A stretch of 64,000 nucleotides of DNA, taken from positions 110,001-174,000 of the forward strand of contig NZ_QUZK01000041.1 of the NCBI RefSeq assembly GCF_003410055.1. Reading direction: 5' to 3'. A program made the position numbers and the translations under genes. The stretch is from Wenzhouxiangella sediminis (GTDB taxonomy: Bacteria > Pseudomonadota > Gammaproteobacteria > Xanthomonadales > Wenzhouxiangellaceae). Positions 48,709-58,097 of the stretch are shown piece after piece (positions within the stretch are counted from its first letter, which is position 1; every line of letters begins with the position of its first letter). Under the pieces are notes generated by a model. It did no database searches. It saw nothing but the letters and a program-made list of their open reading frames with translations, and was not told the origin of the DNA.

Positions 48709-49956
48709 ATGAAAACCAGCGTATCGGCAGCCTGCAAGTTATCCAACAGGCGGCGGCTTTCCGTAATTTCTTCGATTGCTGCAAAAAGCATCCCCTTGCT
48801 TTCAGCCATTGTCGCGAGCGTCGCGATGGCCTCTACAACGCCTTCCACATTCACCTATCAGGGACAACTCCAGAAATCCAACGCGCTGATATCGGACGCC
48901 TGTGATTTCGAATTCATGCTGTACGACGCTGAAACCGACGGTTCGCAGGTCGGCAGCACCAATGCGTTTCAGGACGTGTCGGTTCAGGGCGGTTTCTTCC
49001 AGGTCGATCTGGATTTCGGCGCCGGTGCTTTCGAGGCCGGGCAACGCTGGCTGTCGGTCCTGGTCGACTGTGGCGGGACGGGCCCGCTCGTGGAACTAGC
49101 GCCTCGCCAGAGGGTTGACCCCGCACCGCTTGCCCAGTATGCCGCCACCGCGGGTACGGTGCTCAACTCGCCCGAGAACGGCTGGACCGTATCGGGTGAT
49201 GATGTTTACACCAGTGTGCCGGGTGGCGTCGGAATTGGAACCACGTCCCCGATCAATGCGCTGGATGTGAATGGAAAGATTTCGCTCACTCAGTCGCCCG
49301 GTAGCGGAACGGTCATCAACGCTTCACCCAACTGGCAGCACGGCGCCGGCCCCCAAGTATTCGGCAATGGCGGGTCCTCCTTTCTCTTGGCCTCCTACGA
49401 AGGCTCTTTCGAATCGGCGGGCATCCATGGCGACGGCGATTCCGTGACGATCTGGTCGCCCGGAGACGGCGCGGACGGTCAGCCTGCCGCGCTTCTCTAT
49501 ATCCTCGATGAAGACTCCTTTGACGGATCGGACACCGATCCATACAACGGTAGCGCTCTCGCGGCCTACGTCAACACGTCGGGCGCCTGGGTGCAGGCTT
49601 CGGATGCAAACAGGAAGTCGGATGTGGAGCCGATGCAGGGCGCTCTGGATAGGCTGCTGCAGGTCAACGGCTATCAGTATCGGATGGGCCGCCCGGGACG
49701 CGATTCCAAGCCCGAGCAGGTGGGCCCACAACAGTATGGGTTGCTTGCTCAGGAAATCGAAACGGTCTTTCCCGCCGCGGTGGAAAAGAGCGACGCCGGC
49801 GACTACTTCCTGTCCTACTCGGCCCTTGTGCCGGCGCTCATCGAAGCCATCAAGGAGCAGCAGGCGACCATCGATCAACTGAACGCGCAGAATGCGGCAC
49901 TTGCAAGACGGCTCGACACTATCGAAGCGAATTTGGCCGGGCAGCCCGGGAGCTAG
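48709..49956 (+). CDS. Secreted protein with C-terminal S74 intramolecular chaperone domain
   Basis: A 415-residue exported protein: signal at about 1-41 (KSIPLLSAIVASVAMASTTP). The middle has a beta-rich section (TFTYQGQLQKSNALISDACD onward) that often precedes such domains. The C-terminal S74 (tail-fibre type) domain at about 295-395 shows the Ser-Lys dyad S298/K303 in ASDANRKSDVEPM, then YGLLAQEIETVFPAAVE and YSALVPALIEAIKEQQATID, which is a coiled-coil. In relatives the domain guides trimer assembly and then cleaves itself. Here it is on a cellular exported protein, not in a phage cluster. Followed by an intrinsic terminator. Confidence 0.82.
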   Translation: MKTSVSAACKLSNRRRLSVISSIAAKSIPLLSAIVASVAMASTTPSTFTYQGQLQKSNALISDACDFEFMLYDAETDGSQVGSTNAFQDVSVQGGFFQVDLDFGAGAFEAGQRWLSVLVDCGGTGPLVELAPRQRVDPAPLAQYAATAGTVLNSPENGWTVSGDDVYTSVPGGVGIGTTSPINALDVNGKISLTQSPGSGTVINASPNWQHGAGPQVFGNGGSSFLLASYEGSFESAGIHGDGDSVTIWSPGDGADGQPAALLYILDEDSFDGSDTDPYNGSALAAYVNTSGAWVQASDANRKSDVEPMQGALDRLLQVNGYQYRMGRPGRDSKPEQVGPQQYGLLAQEIETVFPAAVEKSDAGDYFLSYSALVPALIEAIKEQQATIDQLNAQNAALARRLDTIEANLAGQPGS

Positions 49957-49994
49957 ATGGAGGAAAGGGCATTTAGGGCAGCAAGCGTAAATAC

Positions 49995-50027
49995 GGGGCA
50001 CCTGCCAGGTCTAAGGGCGGGTGCCCC
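49995..50027 (+). terminator. Terminator between convergent S74 and esterase genes
   Basis: GGGGCACCTGCC pairs with the tail GGGTGCCCC across a loop of about ten bases, followed by TTTCAT. It serves the S74 gene and perhaps the minus-strand esterase gene. Confidence 0.65.
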
Positions 50028-50064
50028 TTTCATCAATTGAGGGGCCAGGCGCGCATATCGATGA

Positions 50065-51156
50065 TCATCCGGCGCCTTTTCTGCAGACCACCATGTGTGG
50101 CTCGAAGACCGAGCCGATCAATATTGTCTGATCACGCGCCGTGGCGACGCTAGCGCCGGAGATCAGCTCGCCGTCGTCGAGGAACAGGGTCTCGATTCTT
50201 GGCTCGGGGTGGAGTCGAACGCGCGCGGCCTGCGACGGGGCGAGGACTTCGGCATCGCCGGCATGACGGGTGAAGGTCAGCAGCTTGACGTGGCCACCTA
50301 GCAGCAGGTCGCCGTTGTCCGGATCGACTTCGATGTTGTCGACGCCGAAGCCCACGTCGAAACGGCGCAGCTGTTCGAGGCTGCCGTCTTGCAGATCGCG
50401 GAGGTAGTCGCGGATGCGGCCGTGGGTAACTTCGGCGACGTACAGTCGCATGCCGTCGGTCGAGAGATTGATCCCGTTGGCATAGCTCAGGCCGTCGGCC
50501 ACCTCGCGGTATTCGCTGCCGTTGAAGTAGACCACGTTGGCCCGCCCCAGGCGCAGATAGTCCTCCAGGGTGCGTTGCCAGCCCGGCGCGCTGCCGTGAT
50601 CGTTGGTGAAGTAGAAGCGTTCGTGGTCCACGGCGACGATGTCGTTGGGGCTGATCATCGATTCGTGTGCCAGGGTTTCGCGGTGCACGAGGCGTTGGCC
50701 TTGCAGGTCGAAGACCTCCACGGCGTGGGCCGGCCCGGCTGACTTGCCGGGCTGGTCGCCGAACAGTGACTCGCCGGGGTGATTGACCACGAACAGCGTC
50801 CCCCGGCCCTCGTCATCGACGAACAGCGAAATGCCGTGCGGCCTGAAGTCCTTCCCGGCGTCGGGGGTCAGGTTGACGGGCGAGTCCATCGAACCGTCGA
50901 GCGCCCAGGCGTAGATGCCGCCGGGCCGGACATCGCCGGCGATGGCAGCGCGGCGGTTGAAGCTAGAGACGAGCGCAAGATCGCGCTCCGGGTGCAGCGT
51001 GATGTCTTCGGCGCCAGGCACACCGGCGATCCGACGGCATTCGCCGGGGTGGAGATTCTCTACGCTGCGGAACTCGCCGGCATCGACCGCGAGGTAGAGC
51101 ACGTAGGCGGCAATCAACAGCACCGGCACGCCGATCAGCAGAATCAGTTTGCGCAT
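50065..51156 (-). CDS. Paraoxonase/arylesterase-like (SMP-30 fold) protein
   Basis: A 363-residue protein anchored or exported by MRKLILLIGVPVLLIAAYVL. It has the six-bladed propeller of serum paraoxonases: GAEDITLHPERDLALVSS near 48-65, FRPHGISLFVDDEG near 103, ISPNDIVAVDHERFYFTNDH near 168-188, and SYANGINLSTDGMRLYVAE. The calcium-binding Asn/Asp of the ED, ND and NG motifs are present. Activity could be lactonase or arylesterase on the periplasmic side. Substrate unknown. Confidence 0.82.
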   Translation of the reverse strand: MRKLILLIGVPVLLIAAYVLYLAVDAGEFRSVENLHPGECRRIAGVPGAEDITLHPERDLALVSSFNRRAAIAGDVRPGGIYAWALDGSMDSPVNLTPDAGKDFRPHGISLFVDDEGRGTLFVVNHPGESLFGDQPGKSAGPAHAVEVFDLQGQRLVHRETLAHESMISPNDIVAVDHERFYFTNDHGSAPGWQRTLEDYLRLGRANVVYFNGSEYREVADGLSYANGINLSTDGMRLYVAEVTHGRIRDYLRDLQDGSLEQLRRFDVGFGVDNIEVDPDNGDLLLGGHVKLLTFTRHAGDAEVLAPSQAARVRLHPEPRIETLFLDDGELISGASVATARDQTILIGSVFEPHMVVCRKGAG

Positions 51157-51241
51157 GGGAAATCATCGCTCGTGTTCGACGAGGATTATGCCCGCCGGTC
51201 GGCTTGAGCGCGAATCGAGCCCGGTGCACTCCGCAGGGGCT

Positions 51242-54200
51242 TCAGCTCGGCGAGGATGACACGGTCTCCAGGAGGCCGCGCTCGATCAGTTCGTCCAGTT
51301 CTCGCGTCGACAGCGCTGTTGCGATCTGGTCCTCGCGGGTTTGCGGGCCGGCCACCAGACCGCGCCAGCCGTCCTTGCCGGCCGCCTTGGCCGTGTACAG
51401 GGCGTGGTCGGCCAGGTCGATACTGACTTCCCAGCTGTTCGGGCTGCCGGCTTGTTCCAGCAGGGGCCAGGCGGCGTAACCGATGCTGCAGGTGACGCTG
51501 ACTTCCTCGTCGTTGCTGGTCACCAGGGGCTGCTCGGAAACGGCCCGGCAGATGCGCTCGGCCAGCGCGGCGCCCCTGGCGGGGTCGATGTCGTTGACGA
51601 CCAGCAGGAACTCTTCGCCGCCCCAGCGCACCAGGATGTCTTCGGCCCGGCAGAACTCGCCCAGGCGCTGGCCGAAGGCCACGAGCACGCGATCGCCCAC
51701 GGCGTGGCCGCGCTGGTCGTTGATTTGCTTGAAGTCGTCGATGTCGATCATCAGAAACAGCAGCCTCGGCCGCGACCGACGGTCCCGGTTCTTTCGGGCC
51801 TTTTCCATCCAGTCGAGAAAGTCCCGCCGGTTCGACAGGCCGGTCAGCGGATCGCGCCGGGTGGCCTGGTCGAGCTTGCGGTTGCTTTGCTGCAGTTCTT
51901 CGTTGAGGCGCTGGAGTTCGGCGGTGCGCTCGGCGACCTGCTGGTGCAGCACTTCCACCTGCCGGCGCTTGTTGTGCATGTTGCGCTGCACGCGCCAGAC
52001 GATCAGGGCCAGCAGCCCGAGCAGGCCGAGCACGTAGAACGCGTAGGCGATCGGGTGGCGCCAGGGCGGGGGCGCCAGCACGATGTCCAGGGCGTGCGCG
52101 TTGCGGAACTGGCCGTCGCGGCCGGCCGCCTCGACCTGCAGCCGATAGCTGCCCGCCGAGAGATAGTTGACGGAGAATTCCGCCTCCGGGCCGTGCACCT
52201 GCACCCATTCGTCGTGCAGGCCCTCCACACGGTAGCGCAGCCGGGCGGCCCCGGGCGCGTTGAAGTCCAGGGCCACCATGCGCAGCGCGAAAATGCCGTT
52301 GTCGTGATCCAGCTGCAGTTTGCGGGCATAGGGCAGGGCGGCGTCGAGCCCGTCGAAGGCGTCCAGTACGCCGATTTGGCGATGCGCGATGGTCAGCCCG
52401 TCGATGACCGGCCGCGCCGGCGGGCTCTCGAAAGAGAATTCGCTGCTGGCGACCGAGTCGACGCCGTCCATGCCGCCGAAGTAGAGCATGCCGTCGTCGC
52501 CCTGCCAGGCCGCGCCGGCGTTGAATTCCTGGTTGACCAGGCCGTCGCGCCGCCCCAGCTGCTGGACTTGCCCGCTCTCGGGCTCGAGCACGGCCAGGCC
52601 CTGGTTGGTGCTCAGCCACATGCGCCCGGCCGGGTCGCGGAGGAGGCGATAGACGACATTGTTGGGCAGACCGTCGGCGGTGGTGATCTGGCGCTGGACG
52701 CTGCCTTCGCGGTCGAGCTGCAGCAGGCCGCCGCCGAAGCTGGCCAGCCAGACACGGTCGTCTTCGAGGTGGATGGCCCAGATCGAGCTACTGGAGCGCT
52801 CGCGCGAGCCGGCGAAGAAGTGCTCGCTCGACTCGCCCGGGCGGAAACGATACACGCCGTTTTCGTTGCTGCCGACCCAGAGGCTGCCGTCCTCGTCGAT
52901 GCGCAGCGTGGTCAGGAACGGGTCGCGCAACACATCCGGAACCAGATCAGGTTGCAGCCGGCCGTCGGCCAGCACGGCCAGCCCCGACTGCGTGGTGATC
53001 CACAGGCGGCCGCCGTGTTCGACCAGGTCGGTGATGCGCTCGTCGGGGAGCTCGCCCGGAACGACTGGCTCAGGCGCTTCGGGCGGTTGCCAGCGCCAAA
53101 GGCCGTGATAGCTGCCGACCCAGTAGCCGTCGCCGGAGGTCTCGGCGGCCAGCGCGAGGATCGGGATGCCGGCCAGCGCTGGCAGCTGCCGCCACGCCTC
53201 GCTGCCAGTGGCCCGCACGTACAAACCGTTTTCGGTGCCCAGCAGGCTGAAGCGCTCGTCGCGCCGGACCGCCCAGACGATCTCCTCGGGCCAGGTGATG
53301 GGTTCGTCGGAGGCGGGTGCGCCGCTGGCCAGGACGGTTTCCGCCAGCGGCAGCACGCGGTGGAGCCCGTCGGCGAAGGTGCCGATCCAGAGCACGCCGG
53401 CACTGTCGCGGAAGATGCGGGTGACCTCGCTGTCGCCGATGTCCATGCGCCAGCGCGTGTACTGCGAGGGCCGGGCCGGATCCCAGGCCAGCACGCCGCC
53501 CTTGCTGTCACCGATCAGCAGTCGTCCGTCCGCTTCGGCATAAAGGCTCGAAACCCAGGGCGTGCCGCCATTCGGGCGGATCGGCGGGGAAACGACGGAG
53601 ATGTTACCGGGACGCACGCGCACCAGCTCGCCGTTCTCGGTCGCCAGCCAGGCCGTGCCGTCCGGCGCCTGGGCCACTGCGTTGCACTCCGGCGAGCCGG
53701 GCAGATCCGGTTGCCGTTCGCGGCCGTCGCTGAAGACCAGCCCGCAATCGCGATCGGCGGCCAGCCAGTCGGACTCGCCGAACCGGGCCAGGCCGATCAG
53801 GCCGTTGCGGGCGACCAGCCTGGTGACGCGCTGCCCGGCCAGGTCGATGCGGTCGACGCCGGCGGCCGTGGCGACCAGGGCCGACTGCCCCGAAGGCGAT
53901 GCGGCCACGTCGACCACGCGCAGGTGGGACAGGCCCTGCTCGGTGGCGAAGCGCCAGCGCTCGAGGGTTTCCAGGTCGATGACCTCGATGCCGGCGTCGT
54001 TGCTGCCCAGCCACATGCGCTCGTCGCCGTCGACGGCCAGGGCGTCGATGGTGGAGCTGATCAGAGCGTCCGGGGTGTCGGGCCGGTGCGTCAGCACGTC
54101 GAAGCGATGGCCGTCGAAGCGGTGCAGGCCCTCCTGCGTGCCGAACCAGAGGAAGCCGTTGCCGTCCTCGGCGATGCTGATCACGCTCGATTGCGACAGG

Positions 54201-54328
54201 CCGGCATCCAGGCCATAGGACTCCACCGCGAGCGTGCGTTCCGAGGCAACCCCGCTGTCATCGTCGGCTGCAAAAGCGCTGCCGGAAACGACCCAAAGCG
54301 CTGCGAGGAGCAATCGTCCGGCCATCAT
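51242..54328 (-). CDS. Periplasmic-propeller diguanylate cyclase
   Basis: A 1028-residue membrane sensor. After a signal (MMAGRLLLAALWVVSGSAFA) come about 700 residues of two-component-regulator-propeller repeats (WFGTQEGLHRFDGHRFDVLT, LWVGSNENGVYRFRPGESSE, LWIGTFADGLHRV) and a Y_Y_Y domain (YRVEGLHDEWVQVHGPEAEF). One TM helix near 760 is followed by a coiled coil (VEVLHQQVAERTAELQRLNE) and a GGDEF domain with RWGGEEF (GGEEF about 903-907), so it should make cyclic di-GMP. The signal peptide argues for the start at 54328; an earlier in-frame ATG at 54409 would add 27 residues. Confidence 0.9.
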   Translation of the reverse strand: MMAGRLLLAALWVVSGSAFAADDDSGVASERTLAVESYGLDAGLSQSSVISIAEDGNGFLWFGTQEGLHRFDGHRFDVLTHRPDTPDALISSTIDALAVDGDERMWLGSNDAGIEVIDLETLERWRFATEQGLSHLRVVDVAASPSGQSALVATAAGVDRIDLAGQRVTRLVARNGLIGLARFGESDWLAADRDCGLVFSDGRERQPDLPGSPECNAVAQAPDGTAWLATENGELVRVRPGNISVVSPPIRPNGGTPWVSSLYAEADGRLLIGDSKGGVLAWDPARPSQYTRWRMDIGDSEVTRIFRDSAGVLWIGTFADGLHRVLPLAETVLASGAPASDEPITWPEEIVWAVRRDERFSLLGTENGLYVRATGSEAWRQLPALAGIPILALAAETSGDGYWVGSYHGLWRWQPPEAPEPVVPGELPDERITDLVEHGGRLWITTQSGLAVLADGRLQPDLVPDVLRDPFLTTLRIDEDGSLWVGSNENGVYRFRPGESSEHFFAGSRERSSSSIWAIHLEDDRVWLASFGGGLLQLDREGSVQRQITTADGLPNNVVYRLLRDPAGRMWLSTNQGLAVLEPESGQVQQLGRRDGLVNQEFNAGAAWQGDDGMLYFGGMDGVDSVASSEFSFESPPARPVIDGLTIAHRQIGVLDAFDGLDAALPYARKLQLDHDNGIFALRMVALDFNAPGAARLRYRVEGLHDEWVQVHGPEAEFSVNYLSAGSYRLQVEAAGRDGQFRNAHALDIVLAPPPWRHPIAYAFYVLGLLGLLALIVWRVQRNMHNKRRQVEVLHQQVAERTAELQRLNEELQQSNRKLDQATRRDPLTGLSNRRDFLDWMEKARKNRDRRSRPRLLFLMIDIDDFKQINDQRGHAVGDRVLVAFGQRLGEFCRAEDILVRWGGEEFLLVVNDIDPARGAALAERICRAVSEQPLVTSNDEEVSVTCSIGYAAWPLLEQAGSPNSWEVSIDLADHALYTAKAAGKDGWRGLVAGPQTREDQIATALSTRELDELIERGLLETVSSSPS

Positions 54329-54419
54329 GGCGGGCAGGCCCCGGTCGGGACAGGGGCGTGAGGCGGGTCTTTCGCGATCCAAGCTCAACTCCGGCCTGCG
54401 CGGTTGCATGCGCTTCAGT

Positions 54420-56486
54420 TTACATGCCGGAGATCTCGATCAGCCAGGCCTGCTCGCCCTCGGGCCGGGGCGGAAGCTGGATGGCCTGTTCCGGCGTGGC
54501 GTGGAACTCGGCCAGGTAGGCGGCCAGCGCGAACTGCTCGGTGCCGGGGGGCGCGAAGTCGACGTCGATGCCCGGGTAGTCGAGCCCGACGAGGTGGCGT
54601 AGCTTGGGGTCTTTCAGTTGCCGGAAGGGATAGCCGTCGCCGCAATGCGTGATCTTGTCGGTCGGCTGACCCGAATCGTGTACGCACTGGGCCAGGAAGT
54701 GCAGCGTGATGATGCGCAAGGGCTGGTCCGGGTCGCTCACCCATTCGCCGTCGCTCAGCAGTTGCGTTGTGCTGCCGTCCGGCGCCACCACCGCCAAGTC
54801 GCGCACCCGCTCGCCGTTGCTTTCGGCGCCCTGGTTGATGTCGCCCTGGCCCGGTTGAATGGGGCGTCTTGACGGGCGTGAGGCGTCGTAGCGCATCCGC
54901 AGGCCGGCAAACTGCGGAAAGTAGCCCGGCGTGGCGCCGGGCTCGATGCCCGAGACGGCGTATTCCATGACGTCGAGCAACTCGCCGGCGGTGACGGTCA
55001 GCGCGACCAGCCTGCCGTTGAAGGCCAGCGCGGCTTCGACATCCAGTTGCGAGATCGCGTTGGCCGGGCGAAAGCGATTGGCCGATGGCGGCCTGAGTTG
55101 GACGCCGCGGGTATCGCGGCTGCCCGGCGGCACGTTCGCCTCGCCGATCGGGGCGCGAATGCCGCCGCCGTTGCGCACGGCGACCACTGCCTCGGGTTCC
55201 TGCCGGCGGGCCAGCCAGAGGCTGGCCTCGGCCCAGAGCCGGCCGAGGTTGGTCTCGCGCGTTCGAAGCATGACCCGGCGTCCGTCCAGGAACTGGTCGG
55301 TGTAGCCGAGGACGTTCGATTCCTTGTCCTCGAGAATGCGCCAGAAGGCATCGCGGATGCTCACCACCTGGCTCACGGGCTCGGCGCCGCGCGCTTCGGC
55401 CAGCGAGTCCAGGCTGGCCCAGACACCGGCGGTGTCTTCGTCGAGGTGTTCGAGCGAGATGACGCCCTCGGCGTCGAACTGCAGCAGCAAGCGCCCCAGG
55501 TAGCGGTAGTCGCCGCCGGTGTTGACCAGCAGCACCGGTTCGTCCAGCGGCGAACGATAGACCAGGGGATAGTCGTCCACGGCCACGTCGCCGGGATGCA
55601 GCGGGCGCTTGGAGTCGGCCAGGATGGTGTTGGAGCCCCCGCCGATGATGACGTCCACACGCTCGAGGCGCTCGGCCAGCGCCCGCTCGACGTGCAGCTG
55701 CTGCATGTGTGCGGCCAGGATGATGACGTTCACGCCTTGGGCCGCCAGCGCGTCCACTTCATCCTGGATGACGGCCGCCAGCGCGTCCATGTCGTCGGGG
55801 TCGCCGGGCCGGATGTCGATCTCGCCGGTGGTCGTGATCTGGTCGAGGCTGGGCGTCGAGGCGCCGACCACGCCGATGCGGCGGCCGTCGACTTTCAGGA
55901 TCACGGAGCCGGTCAGCCGACCGCTCACCTCAGCGGCCGGCAGTCCGTCGGGGCTGACCCGTTCGGCCAGGAACGGTTCGCTGCCGAAATCCAGGTTGCT
56001 CGCCACCCAGGGATAGCGCGCCCCCGGCCAGCCTTGGTCGTCGGGTTGGATGATGCCGGCAAACTCCTCCGGGCCGCCGTCCAGGTCGTGGTTGCCTACG
56101 GCGCTGACATCCACGCCCAGGGCATTGGTAAACGCGATCTCGCCGCGGCCCACGCCGGGTGAGCCCACGATTGGCGCCATCTCGGGGTCGTTGCTGGCCT
56201 GGTAGAGCGGGCCGGGAATGTAGTTGTCGCCCGAACTGATCAGCACGGTGTGTTCCGGCATTTCCGCGCGAAACGAAGCCGCCAGGGCGGAAAACGCCGC
56301 CACGTGATCCAGCGCTCGCGTCCCGCCGCCGTCGACATCGGAGAAGTGCAGCAGCTGCAGCTCGAGCCCTTCCCGGGGCTCGGTGCCGGCATCCGGGGCG
56401 ATCGGCTTGTGGCTGCAGGCCAGGACAAGGGCGGACAGTGCCAGCGTGATCAGTACGCGCAGGTACGCGCGAGCGGGAGACGTCAT
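54420..56486 (-). CDS. 5'-nucleotidase/UshA-type metallophosphatase lipoprotein
   Basis: A 688-residue lipoprotein: signal with lipobox (ALVLACSHK near 19-27). The N-terminal metallophosphatase has LQLLHFSDVDGGGTRALDHV, LISSGDNY, SAVGNHDLDGGPEE and HMQQLHVERAL. The C-terminal 5'-nucleotidase domain has NGGGIRAPIG near 455. GAGG five bases before the ATG at 56486 fixes the start; the frame is open upstream without signal-peptide support. Probably releases phosphate or nucleosides from nucleotides at the cell surface. Between the diguanylate cyclase and a divergent gene. Confidence 0.88.
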   Translation of the reverse strand: MTSPARAYLRVLITLALSALVLACSHKPIAPDAGTEPREGLELQLLHFSDVDGGGTRALDHVAAFSALAASFRAEMPEHTVLISSGDNYIPGPLYQASNDPEMAPIVGSPGVGRGEIAFTNALGVDVSAVGNHDLDGGPEEFAGIIQPDDQGWPGARYPWVASNLDFGSEPFLAERVSPDGLPAAEVSGRLTGSVILKVDGRRIGVVGASTPSLDQITTTGEIDIRPGDPDDMDALAAVIQDEVDALAAQGVNVIILAAHMQQLHVERALAERLERVDVIIGGGSNTILADSKRPLHPGDVAVDDYPLVYRSPLDEPVLLVNTGGDYRYLGRLLLQFDAEGVISLEHLDEDTAGVWASLDSLAEARGAEPVSQVVSIRDAFWRILEDKESNVLGYTDQFLDGRRVMLRTRETNLGRLWAEASLWLARRQEPEAVVAVRNGGGIRAPIGEANVPPGSRDTRGVQLRPPSANRFRPANAISQLDVEAALAFNGRLVALTVTAGELLDVMEYAVSGIEPGATPGYFPQFAGLRMRYDASRPSRRPIQPGQGDINQGAESNGERVRDLAVVAPDGSTTQLLSDGEWVSDPDQPLRIITLHFLAQCVHDSGQPTDKITHCGDGYPFRQLKDPKLRHLVGLDYPGIDVDFAPPGTEQFALAAYLAEFHATPEQAIQLPPRPEGEQAWLIEISGM

Positions 56487-56726
56487 GCAGACCTCTTCGA
56501 AAAGCGATTTCAGCGGGCCATTCTTCGGCAGCGGGCGGCAGACTGCAAGAGATGATCGACGATGCGGCGCGGAAGCGCATTTCAGCCATGAACCAGCGCT
56601 TGAGTATGTGACGCGCGTCACAAATAATTGATTTAATGAGAAGCGTGGCGCTATATTCGGGGTGCGGGATCGGATTTGGGGCCTGGTATGACACTGAGCC
56701 ATCCGGTCCATCGAGGGAGACACATC

Positions 56727-57491
56727 ATGAATATCCGGAAGAAACTGCTTGTCGCGGCCCTGGCCGCGGCGGTCTGCATGCCCGTTGCCGCCGACGATCA
56801 CGAGGGCGAAAAGGACCCCATGCTCTTCATCATGGAACTCACCGTCCAGCATGGGCACGGCAAGGCCTTTCGCGACGCGATGACCGCGTACATGGGCTGC
56901 TACGAGGAAAACGGGGGAGAGACAGGATGGTCGACCTGGGCACCGGTCGACGGCGAGCCCAACGAGATGTGGGTCGTCTCGAGCATCGACATGTGGTCCG
57001 AGCTGGACAACCAGGATGCGGCCGAGGAGACCTGCTGGTCAGAGCATTCGACCGAACTCACCTCGCATGTCTCGAACGCCAATCGTCGGATCTACCGGCG
57101 GATGGGCGATTGGAGCGGTGATGCCGAAGGCTACAGCGTGGTCAAGCTGCACAACTTCCGGGTCGACGACGGTGAGGCCTTCCGCGAAGTCGTGGGCGAA
57201 ATCGTCGACATGATGAAAGACGCCGAATCGGAACACATGGGCACCTGGTACGGCTCGGTGAGCCAGCAGCGCTGGGCGGCCGACTACTTCGTGGTGGAGC
57301 ACTTCGACAATTTCGCGGCGATGGACGCGGATCGCGACGGGCCCAACGACGTCATGACCGAGGCCCTGGGCGAAGAGGGCGCGTCGGAAGTGTGGGATCG
57401 TTTCGACGATGCGCTGGCCGACATGGAGCCGTACTGGAACAACATTCTCCGGCGCGTCGATTCCCTGAGTTACTCGCCCGACGACGAATAG
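56727..57491 (+). CDS. Exported protein with two dimeric-barrel-like repeats
   Basis: A 254-residue protein: signal peptide MNIRKKLLVAALAAAVCMPV. Two similar halves, MLFIMELTVQHGHGKAFRDA ... EMWVVSSIDMWSEL and YSVVKLHNFRVDDGEAFREV ... DYFVVEHFDNFAAMD, each with strand-helix-strand-helix-strand order, suggest an internal duplication of a ferredoxin-like alpha-beta barrel (NIPSNAP/EthD-like). That is inference from pattern. GGGAGA lies about seven bases before the ATG. A strong terminator follows at 57538. Confidence 0.68.
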   Translation: MNIRKKLLVAALAAAVCMPVAADDHEGEKDPMLFIMELTVQHGHGKAFRDAMTAYMGCYEENGGETGWSTWAPVDGEPNEMWVVSSIDMWSELDNQDAAEETCWSEHSTELTSHVSNANRRIYRRMGDWSGDAEGYSVVKLHNFRVDDGEAFREVVGEIVDMMKDAESEHMGTWYGSVSQQRWAADYFVVEHFDNFAAMDADRDGPNDVMTEALGEEGASEVWDRFDDALADMEPYWNNILRRVDSLSYSPDDE

Positions 57492-57791
57492 AACGGGAAG
57501 GGGAACGGCGCGTCGCAACGCGCCGCTTGCGTAAACAAACGGCCCGGCGCGTCCGGGCCGTTTTCTTGCCCAATCCCGGGCGCTATTCCGGATAACTCAC
57601 CGAAAAAACCACTCGGGTTTGATGTCAGTGCCTGCGAGATGCCGTCAGCAGGCGCTCTATCGGGCGGGCGCCGTGGCGCTTGATGCGTGGGGCCGCAAGG
57701 TGCTTGCATCCGACCGGGCAACAGGATACTTTCGGGACGCGGTTGTCGCTGTCAGGCAATGACCGATACCTCGTGCTTATGGGAGATTGTC
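57492..57791. other. 300-base spacer with hairpins and terminator
   Basis: Contains a GGCGCGT/ACGCGCC hairpin (57507-57524), an intrinsic terminator (57538-57564) and, before the GlsB gene, no clear promoter. I see no gene here. Confidence 0.6.
57538..57564 (+). terminator. Intrinsic terminator
   Basis: AACGGCCCGG pairs with CCGGGCCGTT, loop CGCGT, then TTTTC. It ends the transcript of the preceding exported-protein gene. Confidence 0.85.
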
Positions 57792-58043
57792 ATGGAAGGG
57801 ATTCTGATCTGGTTGCTCGTCGGGGGCATCGCGGGCTGGCTCGCAGGGCTGATCGTCAAGGGCGGCGGTCAGGGCATCGTGATCAACATCGTCGTTGGCA
57901 TCGTAGGTGCGGTCATTGGCGGCTGGTTGTTCGGTCAACTGGGAGTGGCCATCGGCACCGGCATCATCAACAGCATCATCACGGCCGTGATCGGGGCGGT
58001 GATTCTGTTGCTCATCATCGGCTTGATACGAGGGAAAGGCTGA
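57792..58043 (+). CDS. GlsB/YeaQ/YmgE-type stress-response membrane protein, copy 2
   Basis: An 83-residue protein differing from the copy at 46033 at only a few positions (for example MIRGKR versus LIRGKG at the end). GGGAGAT and the bases TGGAAGGGATTCTGATCTGG around the ATG also match copy 1, so the upstream region shares ancestry. ATG at 57792 chosen because the homologue starts there. Followed by gtrA-like gene 54 bases later; probably co-transcribed. Confidence 0.9.
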   Translation: MEGILIWLLVGGIAGWLAGLIVKGGGQGIVINIVVGIVGAVIGGWLFGQLGVAIGTGIINSIITAVIGAVILLLIIGLIRGKG

Positions 58044-58097
58044 ACCGGAGGGCTGCCCATTCCGGTCAGGAGCTCCTGGAATCTGCTCAAGCGCGGC

